A stretch of DNA of 64,000 bases from Actinoplanes sp. M2I2 (GTDB lineage: Bacteria; Actinomycetota; Actinomycetes; Mycobacteriales; Micromonosporaceae): the NCBI RefSeq assembly GCF_023544445.1, contig NZ_JALPVJ010000001.1, forward strand, positions 186,001-250,000, given 5' to 3'. Of this stretch, positions 50,255 through 58,133 are shown one piece after another (the stretch's first letter is position 1; each line of letters starts with the position of its first letter). The notes beneath the pieces are model-generated. The model was not told the DNA's origin, ran no database searches, and was given only the letters and a program-made list of their open reading frames with translations. Made by a program: the position numbers and the translations under genes.

Positions 50255-51790
50255 TCAGCCCAACTGGTCAATAACCGACAACAGGGTACGAATCGGGACG
50301 CCCGTGCCGCCCTTGCTCCAGTAACCGCTCGGCTCACCCGTGTGGTAGCTCGGGCCGGCGATGTCGATGTGCGCCCACTCGACGCCGTCGGCCACGAACT
50401 CGCGCAGGAAGATGCCGCCCTGCAGCATGTGCCCGGCGCGGTCGAGGTTGGAGTTGGTCTGCGAGATGTCGGCGATGTCGGACTCCATGCCCTTGCGCAC
50501 CTCGTCCGGCAGCGGCATCGGCCAGGCCGGCTCGCCGACCTCGGCGCCCGCCGCGCGTACCCGCTCGACGGCGTCGTCCGAGCCCATCAGGCCGGCGATG
50601 CGCTTGCCCAGCGCGATGACCTGGCCGCCGGTCAGCGTGGAGGTCTCGAAGACGTAGTCGGTGCCGTCGGCGCAGGCGCGGGCGATCGCGTCGGCCAGCA
50701 CCATGCGGCCCTCGGCGTCGGTGTTGTAGACCTCGGCCCGCTTGCCGTTGAACATCGTGATGACGTCGCCCGGCCGGTACGCCGTACCGGACGGCATGTT
50801 CTCGGCCATCGCCAGATAGGCGCTCACGGCGACGCCGGGCTTGAGGGCGGCGACGGCCAGCATGGTGGCGCCGACCGCGGCCGCGCCGGCCATGTCGGAC
50901 TTCATCTCCCACATGCCGGCGGCCGGCTTGATGCTGATGCCGCCGGTGTCGAACGTGATGCCCTTGCCGACCAGCGCGACCCGCTTGGGCGACTCGACGC
51001 CCTCGGGCACGTAGCTCAGCTTGACCAGCCGCGGCGGCGCCTCGGAGCCCTGGCCCACGGCCACGATGCCGCCGTAGCCACCGGCCTTGAGCTGGTCGAA
51101 GTCGAGCACCTCGACGGTGAGGCCGGTGCCCTCGGCCGCGGCCACCACAGCGTCGGCGAACTGCGGCGGGCGCAGCAGGTTGGGCGGGGTGTTGACCCAG
51201 TCGCGGGTCAGGCGGACCGCGCGGGCGACGACCTCGGCCCGGGTCACCTCGGCCGCGGCCGCCGCGTCGCCGGCGTCGGGCACGTGCACCTGCAGGGCCG
51301 CGACCGGGTCGCGGCGGTTGGGCTGCGGCTTGGTCTTGTAACCGGCGAACTTGTACGACCCCAGGAGCGCGCCCTCGAGGATGGCGCGCAGCACCGCCGG
51401 CGCGTCCTCGTCGTCGGGCAGCGGCAGGGCCAGCGCGACCGTCCCGCTGCCGGCCAGCGCGCGGACCGCCGCGCCGGTGCCCCGGCGCAGCGTCTCGGGG
51501 TCGGGCGCCGACCCGGACGGCTCGTCGCCGAGGCCGACCGCGATCACCAGCGGCGCCGCGATCGTGCCGAGGGTGGCCAGCTTGGTCACCTCGCCCGGCG
51601 CGCCGCTCGCGCCGAGCAGCGCCAGCGTCGAGGTCAGCTTGCCATCGAACGCGGCGGTGATGCTCTCGGCGCCGGCCGCCGGCAGCAGGGCGCCGCCCTC
51701 GTCGGGCTGGCTGTGCAGGCCGATGACGATGGCGTCGACGGCCAATTCGGCCGGGTCGGTGTCGACCAGGCTGAGGCTGGGCTGGGTCAC
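50255..51790 (-). CDS. pepA: leucyl aminopeptidase (M17)
   Basis: A 511-residue cytosolic two-metal aminopeptidase. C-terminal catalytic blocks: VGKGITFDTGGISIKPAAGMWEMKSDMAGAAAV (metal Lys/Asp), MPSGTAYRPGDV and the signature NTDAEGRMVLADA, which contributes metal-binding Asp and Glu and the catalytic Arg. The N-terminal alpha/beta domain is more divergent. GTG 51790 has GGAG about 8 nt upstream; the longer frame to 52210 runs through the gcvT promoter region. Confidence 0.96.
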   Translation of the reverse strand: MTQPSLSLVDTDPAELAVDAIVIGLHSQPDEGGALLPAAGAESITAAFDGKLTSTLALLGASGAPGEVTKLATLGTIAAPLVIAVGLGDEPSGSAPDPETLRRGTGAAVRALAGSGTVALALPLPDDEDAPAVLRAILEGALLGSYKFAGYKTKPQPNRRDPVAALQVHVPDAGDAAAAAEVTRAEVVARAVRLTRDWVNTPPNLLRPPQFADAVVAAAEGTGLTVEVLDFDQLKAGGYGGIVAVGQGSEAPPRLVKLSYVPEGVESPKRVALVGKGITFDTGGISIKPAAGMWEMKSDMAGAAAVGATMLAVAALKPGVAVSAYLAMAENMPSGTAYRPGDVITMFNGKRAEVYNTDAEGRMVLADAIARACADGTDYVFETSTLTGGQVIALGKRIAGLMGSDDAVERVRAAGAEVGEPAWPMPLPDEVRKGMESDIADISQTNSNLDRAGHMLQGGIFLREFVADGVEWAHIDIAGPSYHTGEPSGYWSKGGTGVPIRTLLSVIDQLG

Positions 51791-51916
51791 TCGGGCACTC
51801 CGCGGACGTGAAGAGCCAGCCGCCTCATGGGCCGCGCCGGCTGGTCTGTGGTCCCCGGCGCGGTGACGCCGGGGGTGGGGGTTCCCCGCGACTCTAACCA
51901 AGGCCGAGGTCACGGG

Positions 51917-51922
51917 TAAGTT
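51917..51922 (+). promoter_or_regulatory. -10 hexamer TAAGTT for gcvT
   Basis: TAAGTT ends 7 nt before ATG 51930. It selects this ATG over the upstream TTG. Confidence 0.5.
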
Positions 51923-51929
51923 GACTGCC

Positions 51930-53090
51930 ATGTCTGCCGAGCACCACGATGCCCTCTTCCGATCGCCGTTGCACGAACGCCACGTCGCGCTGGGGGCGAA
52001 GTTCGCCGCCTTCAGCGGGTGGGAGATGCCCCTGGAGTACGCCCGGGGCGGCGTCGTGAAGGAGCACACGGCAGTCCGTGAGGCGTCGGGCGTGTTCGAC
52101 GTGTCGCATCTGGGCAAGGCCCGCGTACGGGGGACCGGCGCAGCCGCGTTCGTGAACGCCTGCCTGACCAACGACCTCGGACGCATCGGCCCCGGCCAGG
52201 CCCAGTACACGCTCTGCTGCGACGACAGCGGCGGCGTGGTCGACGACCTGATCGCCTACCTGATCTCCGACGACGAGGTCTTCCTCATCCCCAACGCCGC
52301 GAACACGGCTGAGGTCGTCCGCCGGCTGGCCGCCGCCGCCCCCGAGGGCGTCACCGTCACCGGCGAGCACCGCGACTGGGCCGTGCTGGCGGTGCAGGGC
52401 CCGCAGTCGGCCGAGGCGCTGGCCAAGCTCGGCTTGGCGCCCGCGCACGACTACATGTCGTTCGAGCCGGCCCGCCTCGGCGACGCCGAGCTGATCGTCT
52501 GCCGCACCGGCTACACCGGGGAGCACGGGTACGAGCTGGTCGTGCCCTGGGACGCGGCCGGCGAGGTGTGGGACAAGCTGATCGACGCTAGGGTGCGGCC
52601 CTGCGGGCTGGGCGCGCGCGACACGCTGCGTACCGAGATGGGGTATCCGCTGCACGGCCAGGAGCTGACGCTGGAGATCTCGCCGGTGCAGGCGCGCTCG
52701 GGGTGGGCAGTGGGGTGGGGCAAGCCGGCCTTCTGGGGCCGGGACGCGTTGCTCGCCGAGAAGGCCGCGGGGCCGCGGCGGACCTTGCGCGGGCTCGAAC
52801 TGACGGGGCGCGGGATTCCGCGGGGTCACATGCGGGTGTACGCCGGTGCCCCCGGTGGGGAGGCCGCGGGCGTGTCCGGTGGGGAGGCCGCGGGCGTGTC
52901 CGGTGGGGAGGCCATCGGCGAGACGACGAGCGGCACGTTCTCGCCTACCCGCAAGGTCGGCATCGCCCTGGCCCTGATCGACACCGCGGCCGGCATCAGC
53001 GACGGCGACCTGGTCGAGATCGACATCCGGGGTCGGCGCGCGGAGGCTCGCGTCGTGAAGCCGCCGTTCGTCCGGACGTCCGTGCGCTGA
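51930..53090 (+). CDS. gcvT: glycine-cleavage T protein (aminomethyltransferase)
   Basis: A 386-residue T protein that transfers the methylene group from aminomethyl-lipoyl H protein to tetrahydrofolate. Visible are [48 protein letters not shown] (folate-site region), [20 protein letters not shown], the [15 protein letters not shown] block and [18 protein letters not shown] short Gly/Glu/Ala insert (GGEAAGVS repeated) interrupts the C-terminal domain. The product also depends on lipoate from LipA/LipB. Confidence 0.95.
   Translation: MSAEHHDALFRSPLHERHVALGAKFAAFSGWEMPLEYARGGVVKEHTAVREASGVFDVSHLGKARVRGTGAAAFVNACLTNDLGRIGPGQAQYTLCCDDSGGVVDDLIAYLISDDEVFLIPNAANTAEVVRRLAAAAPEGVTVTGEHRDWAVLAVQGPQSAEALAKLGLAPAHDYMSFEPARLGDAELIVCRTGYTGEHGYELVVPWDAAGEVWDKLIDARVRPCGLGARDTLRTEMGYPLHGQELTLEISPVQARSGWAVGWGKPAFWGRDALLAEKAAGPRRTLRGLELTGRGIPRGHMRVYAGAPGGEAAGVSGGEAAGVSGGEAIGETTSGTFSPTRKVGIALALIDTAAGISDGDLVEIDIRGRRAEARVVKPPFVRTSVR
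52854..52913. repeat. 24-bp tandem repeat inside gcvT
   Basis: Two perfect 24-bp units plus a half unit encode GGEAAGVS repeats in the C-terminal domain of GcvT. In frame, so tolerated. Confidence 0.92.
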
Positions 53091-53268
53091 AGCGCGTCTG
53101 AGGTCTGTCGCCAGCATCGATCTGTCGCCGGCATCACGAAACCGGCCCTGTGGACAACCCATTTGGGCGTCGCGAGCGGCGTAGTTTGGGCCCGCCCCCT
53201 GGTCGGGCGGGGTAGGCCGGTTGGTCGGGTGGGCTCGTTGGGCCGTCGGGCGGTGGTGGGCCGGCTGG

Positions 53269-54009
53269 TCAGCGGAAAGACAGGCCGACCAGCGTGATCG
53301 TGGTGGCTACCTCCACGGCTGCGCCCAGCACGTCGCCGGTGATGCCGCCGAAACGCCGTACGGCGTGCCGCACCAGCCCCAGGACCGCCAGGAGCGACAC
53401 CACGACGGCGACCGGCCCCTGCCACGGGCGGTCCGGTGTCGCGGCCGCCGCCGCACCCACGACGAGCGCCGCGGCTGCAACGGCCACCGGCATCGGCACG
53501 GTCCCGGCGACGAGCGCCCCCAGGCCCTCGGGTCGCGCCGCGGGAACGCCCCGGCGGCAGGCCAGTGGGATCGCCACCCGGCTGGCCGCGAACGCGACGA
53601 CGACCGCGGCCAGCGGCAGGGTGGTCAGCGTGGCCGCCTGCAGCAGCAGCGTGAGCGCGATCGCCGCGACGCCGAAGGGCCCGATGTCGGACTTCTTCAT
53701 GATCTGCAGGGCGGCGTCGCCCCGGCGGTAGGAGCCCAGCGCGTCGATCGTGTCGGCCAGTCCGTCCAGGTGCATGCCCCGGGTCAGCAGGGCGGCCGCG
53801 GTCACCGTCACCGCGGCCGCGACCAGCTCCGGGGCGTGCGCCTCGCGCAGCAGCCCCAGGAGCGCGGCCAGGATCAGGCCGAGCACGGCCCCCACGGCCG
53901 GCGCCACGCTCATCGCCACCGCGGCCGCCGGGCGGTCGACCCGCCCGGCCCGGACCGGCAGGACCGTCAGCGTCGTGATCGAGAGCCGGACGCCCGCCCC
54001 GAGGCTCAC
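53269..54009 (-). CDS. cobS: adenosylcobinamide-GDP ribazoletransferase CobS
   Basis: A 246-residue integral membrane enzyme that joins adenosylcobinamide-GDP with alpha-ribazole to give cobalamin. Motifs: LSITTLTVLPV at the N-terminus, LLTRGMHLDGLADTIDALGS (catalytic acidic region) and MKKSDIGPFGVAA. About six hydrophobic helices. Its GTG overlaps the stop of the cobU-cobT gene (GTGA), so it is coupled to it. Confidence 0.95.
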   Translation of the reverse strand: MSLGAGVRLSITTLTVLPVRAGRVDRPAAAVAMSVAPAVGAVLGLILAALLGLLREAHAPELVAAAVTVTAAALLTRGMHLDGLADTIDALGSYRRGDAALQIMKKSDIGPFGVAAIALTLLLQAATLTTLPLAAVVVAFAASRVAIPLACRRGVPAARPEGLGALVAGTVPMPVAVAAAALVVGAAAAATPDRPWQGPVAVVVSLLAVLGLVRHAVRRFGGITGDVLGAAVEVATTITLVGLSFR

Positions 54010-55955
54010 TCCGGCGTGGTGGTCGCCGGCCCAGGACCGTCCGGCTCCGGCTCGATGAAGGCGTCGTCGTCGTCCTCCGGCCGCAGCCCCGGGTGCGGGC
54101 CCACCGAGGACGCCAGCCCGATCGCCGTGCGCAGCAACGGCAGCGCGGCCAAAGCGTTCGCTCCCTCGCCGAGACCCAGGCCCAGATCGAGTACGGGACT
54201 CAGGCCGAGCACGTCGCCGCCCTGGCGCACCAGCTCGAGGTCGCCCGCGTCGGCCAGCAGCGTCCAGTGCCGGATCTGGCCGCCCAGATCACGGGCGATC
54301 AGACCGGCCGCGATGCCCACCGGCCCGTCGAGCACGACCGGCAGGCGCCGGGCCGCCGCGCCGAGCAGCGCGCCGGTGGCCACGGCCAGGTCCTGACCGC
54401 CGAGCTCGCGCAGGATGTCCTTGGCGCCCCGCGGCTCCCGGCGGATCCGGTGCAGCGCGTCCCGTACGGCGGCGGCCCGTTCCATCCAGGACTCGTCGTC
54501 GTAGACGCCGCCCGGCAGCAGGACGCGGGGCAGCACGGCGACTGCCTCGGCGCCGGTCGTGGCGGCCGAGACGGCGGCCGCGACCGCGTCGGTGCCGACG
54601 CCGATCGACGCGATGACGAGCAGGTCCTTGCCGGCCTCGGCGGCCGCGTCGGCCAGCAGCCAGCCCTGCTGAAGGGCCCGGTCGACGTCGTCGCCGCTCG
54701 CCGCGGCCATGTCCTCCATCGGGGTGGCCTCGCCGGTGCGCAGCACAGCGATGTCGGCCCCGGCCGTGCCGGCGAGGCGGCTCAGCACGCCCTCCCCGGC
54801 TTCGACCTGGGCGATCCGGCGCTCGACGTCCGCGATGTCGTCGCCGGCGGCGGCGCCGCCGGAGTGGCGGCCCGAGATCAGCAGCACCCGTGGGGCCGAC
54901 CACGGCTTGGGGGTGACGGTGCCCTGGGTGGCGGCGGCGAACACCACCGCCTCGGCCAGACGGCCGAGGCCGGCGCCGGGGAAGTCCACGGTGACGAGGC
55001 GGTCGCGGGCGTCCGGGCCGGCGTCGCCGTCGGGCATGGGCAGGTCCATGCCGGGCTCGAAGACGACCGTCGACGCCACCAGCGGCAGGATCATCGTCGG
55101 CTCGTCGATCACGCCGGGGGCGCGGGGTGCGGGCCGCTCCTCGTCGGGGGTGACCGGGCTGACCAGCGGCGCGGACTGTTCCGCGGGCGGGCCCGACGGT
55201 TCCCCGGGCTGGATCAGCTCCGCGCCGGCGTCGGCGCCGGCTGCGCCGGCACTGGTCGCCGCGGTCGCCCCGGCACTGCTCGCCGCGGTCGCCCCGGCGG
55301 CCCCCGCCGCGGTGTCGCCGACCGTCGAGGCCTCGACCGGCGTCTCCGCGGTCAGCGGGCCGGTCGCGGTCCGGACGTTTGCCGGGACGCTTGCCGGTAC
55401 GTCGCTAGCAGTGGGCGTCTTGAGCCAGACCGGGCGGCCGGCGACCACGAGCACCACCCGGTCGCACGCGTCGGCAAGCGCCTGGTTGGTCGTGCCCAGC
55501 GCGTCGGCGAACGCCCGCCCCACCGGCGTGACCGGCACCAGCGACAACCCGACCTCGGGGCTCACCAGCACCAGCCGCGCCGTGCACGAGCGCACCGCGG
55601 CGGCCAGGGCGGCCACGTCGGCCTCGTCGTTGTTGGGCTGGCGGGCCGGGTCGAGCAGCCCGGCCACCCACCCGCCCAGGTCGTCGACGATGAGCGTGTC
55701 GTCGGGCTTGGCCTCGGTCAGCAGCTCGGTCAACCGGGCCGGGTCGGCGCCGGTCTCCTCGGTCGACCACGACTGCGGGCGGCGCCGTTGATGCTCCTCG
55801 ATACGCGCCAGCCACTCCGGGTCGTCCTCGCCGCCGGCCGCGGTCGCCACATAGCGCACCGCCGGGGCGTCGGCCACCAGCGACTCGGCGAACGCGGACT
55901 TGCCGGACCGGATCCCGCCGAGCACCAGGACCGTGTGCCACCGATCATCGGACAT
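54006..55955 (-). CDS. cobU: CobU-CobT fusion: cobinamide kinase/guanylyltransferase plus DMB phosphoribosyltransferase
   Basis: A 649-residue fusion. Residues about 1-170 are CobU: P-loop GGIRSGKS (13-20), guanylated His55 in IEEHQRRRPQSW, and LIVDDLGGWVAGLL. Residues about 180-290 are an Ala/Thr/Pro/Gly-rich linker. Residues about 325-640 are a CobT domain with the catalytic Glu in GLGLGEGANALAALPLL. The usual GEMGIGNTT loop reads ASIGVGTDAVAA, so this half is diverged. It makes adenosylcobinamide-GDP and alpha-ribazole phosphate for CobS. ATG 55955 is 7 nt below TAAGGT. Confidence 0.9.
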   Translation of the reverse strand: MSDDRWHTVLVLGGIRSGKSAFAESLVADAPAVRYVATAAGGEDDPEWLARIEEHQRRRPQSWSTEETGADPARLTELLTEAKPDDTLIVDDLGGWVAGLLDPARQPNNDEADVAALAAAVRSCTARLVLVSPEVGLSLVPVTPVGRAFADALGTTNQALADACDRVVLVVAGRPVWLKTPTASDVPASVPANVRTATGPLTAETPVEASTVGDTAAGAAGATAASSAGATAATSAGAAGADAGAELIQPGEPSGPPAEQSAPLVSPVTPDEERPAPRAPGVIDEPTMILPLVASTVVFEPGMDLPMPDGDAGPDARDRLVTVDFPGAGLGRLAEAVVFAAATQGTVTPKPWSAPRVLLISGRHSGGAAAGDDIADVERRIAQVEAGEGVLSRLAGTAGADIAVLRTGEATPMEDMAAASGDDVDRALQQGWLLADAAAEAGKDLLVIASIGVGTDAVAAAVSAATTGAEAVAVLPRVLLPGGVYDDESWMERAAAVRDALHRIRREPRGAKDILRELGGQDLAVATGALLGAAARRLPVVLDGPVGIAAGLIARDLGGQIRHWTLLADAGDLELVRQGGDVLGLSPVLDLGLGLGEGANALAALPLLRTAIGLASSVGPHPGLRPEDDDDAFIEPEPDGPGPATTTPE

Positions 55956-55962
55956 GCCCCGT

Positions 55963-55968
55963 ACCTTA
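55963..55968 (-). promoter_or_regulatory. -10 hexamer TAAGGT for cobU-cobT
   Basis: TAAGGT on the minus strand, 7 nt before ATG 55955. No cobalamin riboswitch fits in this short leader. Confidence 0.45.
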
Positions 55969-56035
55969 AGGCCGGGCCGCACAGAGCGACGCCGTAGGGT
56001 GGAGGACACCGACCGAGAACGTGAGGGGGCGGCGC

Positions 56036-56233
56036 ATGCCGTGGAGTTGGCGGTACGAGAACGTCGACGGTCAGCCGGTGGCCGGGCCGGCGGAGACGTT
56101 CAGCAGCCAGGCTGACGCCGAGTCGTGGATCGGCCAGGAGTGGCGCGGGCTGGCCGAGGCCGGCGTGGCCAAGGTCGTGCTGGTCGAGGACGACCGGGTC
56201 GAATACCCGATGAGCCTGCTGCCGGCGGAGTGA
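56036..56233 (+). CDS. small conserved actinobacterial hypothetical protein
   Basis: A 65-residue protein, MPWSWRYENVDGQPVAGPAETFSSQADAESWIGQEW, then VVLVEDDRVEYPMSLLPAE. The block is conserved next to the cob genes and M50 protease in actinobacteria. Function unknown. GAGGGGG precedes the ATG at about 8-12 nt. Confidence 0.8.
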   Translation: MPWSWRYENVDGQPVAGPAETFSSQADAESWIGQEWRGLAEAGVAKVVLVEDDRVEYPMSLLPAE

Positions 56234-56234
56234 C

Positions 56235-57059
56235 GTGACCTACGACGAGCCCGTCCATACCACCACGCCGCGCCATGCGTTCGTGCCCAGTCCCGTCTTC
56301 GTGGGCATCGTCGCGGTCTTCGTGGTCAGCGGCTGGATGGCGTGGACGGGCTTCGGCAACGTACGGGTCGACGTCTTCCTGTTCATCGTCGCGGGCTGGC
56401 TGGTCTCGCTGTGCCTGCACGAGTACGCGCACGCGCTGATCGGCTACTTCTCCGGCGACCGCTCCGTGGCCGAGCGGGGCTATCTGAAACTCAACCCGCT
56501 CAAGTACACGAGCCCGCTGCTGTCGATCGTGCTGCCGGTGGTGGTCGTCATCCTGGGCGGCATCGGCCTGCCCGGCGGCGCCGTCTGGATCGACCACCGC
56601 TACATCCGCAGCCGGGTCAAGGACTCGCTGATCAGCGCGGCGGGCCCGCTCACCAACGTGATCCTGGCGCTGGTGCTGGCGATCCCGTTCCTGATCGGGG
56701 TCGGGCCGACGCTCGACGTGGTCGGCGGCCAGCTCGTCGCCGGCGGATCGAGCGACCATCTGGAGTTCTGGGCCGCGCTCGGGGCGCTGGCCTTCCTGCA
56801 GGTGACGGCGACGATCTTGAACCTGCTGCCGATCCCGGGCCTGGACGGCGGCAGCATTCTGGCGCCGTGGATGAGCCCGGCCTATCAGCGCGCGTGGAAC
56901 CTGTTCGCCCCGTACGGCTTCATCCTGCTCTTCCTGCTGCTGTGGCAGACCCGGGTCGGCGATTACTTCTACGACCTCGTCTTCTGGATCACCGACAAGC
57001 TGGGGCTCTCCCAGGTCCTGATCCAGGTCGGTCTCGAACTGATGCGCTTCTGGAACTGA
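56235..57059 (+). CDS. site-2 protease family (M50) membrane metallopeptidase
   Basis: A 274-residue intramembrane zinc protease. The first zinc motif HEYAH gives His62, Glu63 and His66; the third ligand is in NLLPIPGLDGG (Asp about 206). Six hydrophobic helices fit the minimal S2P core without PDZ or CBS domains. Family members cut membrane-anchored regulators; the target here is unknown. GTG 56235 is 1 nt after the preceding stop, so co-transcribed. Confidence 0.92.
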   Translation: MTYDEPVHTTTPRHAFVPSPVFVGIVAVFVVSGWMAWTGFGNVRVDVFLFIVAGWLVSLCLHEYAHALIGYFSGDRSVAERGYLKLNPLKYTSPLLSIVLPVVVVILGGIGLPGGAVWIDHRYIRSRVKDSLISAAGPLTNVILALVLAIPFLIGVGPTLDVVGGQLVAGGSSDHLEFWAALGALAFLQVTATILNLLPIPGLDGGSILAPWMSPAYQRAWNLFAPYGFILLFLLLWQTRVGDYFYDLVFWITDKLGLSQVLIQVGLELMRFWN

Positions 57060-57060
57060 C

Positions 57061-57092
57061 CGTCCGTACCCGGTGCTGGCCGGGTACGGACG
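57061..57092. terminator. bidirectional terminator between convergent genes
   Basis: Perfect 13-bp stem CGTCCGTACCCGG / CCGGGTACGGACG with a 6-nt loop, between the M50 protease and the aldo/keto reductase. Confidence 0.8.
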
Positions 57093-57102
57093 CTCAGCGT
57101 GA

Positions 57103-58101
57103 CTACGGGCGGTTGGCCGGCGACTGGGTCTTGGCCGGGTCGCGCTCGGTGACCGCGTCCAGGGCCGCGTCGATCGCCTTCATCAGGTCGGCGTCGAGCT
57201 TCTTGCCCGAGGCCGCGGCGTTGTCACGCACCTGCTCGGGACGCGACGCGCCGACGATGGCGGCCGAGACGTTCTGGTTCTGCAGCACCCAGGCCACCGC
57301 CAGCTGGGCCAGGGACAGCCCGGCCTGCTCGGCGAGCGGCTTGAGCTGGGCCACCGCCTCCAGCACCTCGTCGCGCATGAGCCGCGAGATGAAGGTGGCG
57401 CCCGACTTCTCGTCCGTGGCCCGCGAGCCGGCCGGCGGCTGCTTGCCCACCTCGTACTTGCCGGTCAGCACGCCCTGCGCGATCGGTGAGAAGACCACCT
57501 GGCCGATGCCCAGCTCGATCGAGGTGGGCACCACCTCGGCCTCGATGACCCGCCACAGGGCCGAGTACTGCGGCTGGTTGGAGACGAACGGGATCTTGAG
57601 GTCCTGGGCCATCTCCCAACCGGCCCGGATCTCGGTGGCGGTCCACTCCGAGACGCCGATGTAGAGGGCCTTGCCCGAGCGCACCACGTCGGCGAACGCC
57701 TGCATGGTCTCCTCGAGCGGGGTCGAGTAGTCGTAGCGGTGGGCCTGGTAGAGGTCGACGTAGTCGGTCTGCAACCGGCTCAGCGAGCCGTCGATCGACT
57801 CCATGATGTGCTTGCGGGACAGGCTGCGGTCGTTCGGACCGGGCCCGGTCGCCCAGAACACCTTGGTGAAGATTTCGAGGCCGGCGCGGCGCTCGCCCTT
57901 CAGGGCGCGGCCCAGCACCTCTTCGGCCCGGCCGCCGGCGTACACATCGGCGGTGTCGAAGGTGGTGATGCCCACGTCGAGGGCGGCCCGCACGCACGCG
58001 ACGGCGGCCTCCTCCTCGACCTGGGAGCCGTGGGTGATCCAGTTGCCGTAGGCGATCTCGCTGATGAGCAGGCCGGAACGGCCTAGGTGACGGAACTCCA
58101 T
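57103..58101 (-). CDS. aldo/keto reductase family oxidoreductase
   Basis: A 332-residue NADPH-dependent (beta/alpha)8 reductase, also similar to the voltage-gated potassium channel beta-subunit group. The tetrad is Asp49, Tyr54, Lys80 and His121. C-terminal cofactor segment: AIVGASRPEQVRDNAAA. Substrate unknown, probably an aldehyde or ketone. ATG 58101 is 7 nt below TAGTGT; the longer frame to 58248 overlaps the end of the WG-repeat gene. Confidence 0.93.
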   Translation of the reverse strand: MEFRHLGRSGLLISEIAYGNWITHGSQVEEEAAVACVRAALDVGITTFDTADVYAGGRAEEVLGRALKGERRAGLEIFTKVFWATGPGPNDRSLSRKHIMESIDGSLSRLQTDYVDLYQAHRYDYSTPLEETMQAFADVVRSGKALYIGVSEWTATEIRAGWEMAQDLKIPFVSNQPQYSALWRVIEAEVVPTSIELGIGQVVFSPIAQGVLTGKYEVGKQPPAGSRATDEKSGATFISRLMRDEVLEAVAQLKPLAEQAGLSLAQLAVAWVLQNQNVSAAIVGASRPEQVRDNAAASGKKLDADLMKAIDAALDAVTERDPAKTQSPANRP

Positions 58102-58108
58102 GCCCCCG

Positions 58109-58114
58109 ACACTA
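58109..58114 (-). promoter_or_regulatory. -10 hexamer TAGTGT for the aldo/keto reductase
   Basis: TAGTGT on the minus strand, 7 nt before ATG 58101. Confidence 0.45.
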
Positions 58115-58133
58115 TGCCCGCCCCGCGCAGCTT

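Noticed and set aside
53091..56035. Possible cobalamin riboswitch near cobS/cobU-cobT
   Set aside because: The leader before ATG 55955 is too short and has a leaderless -10; no B12-box-like sequence was seen.
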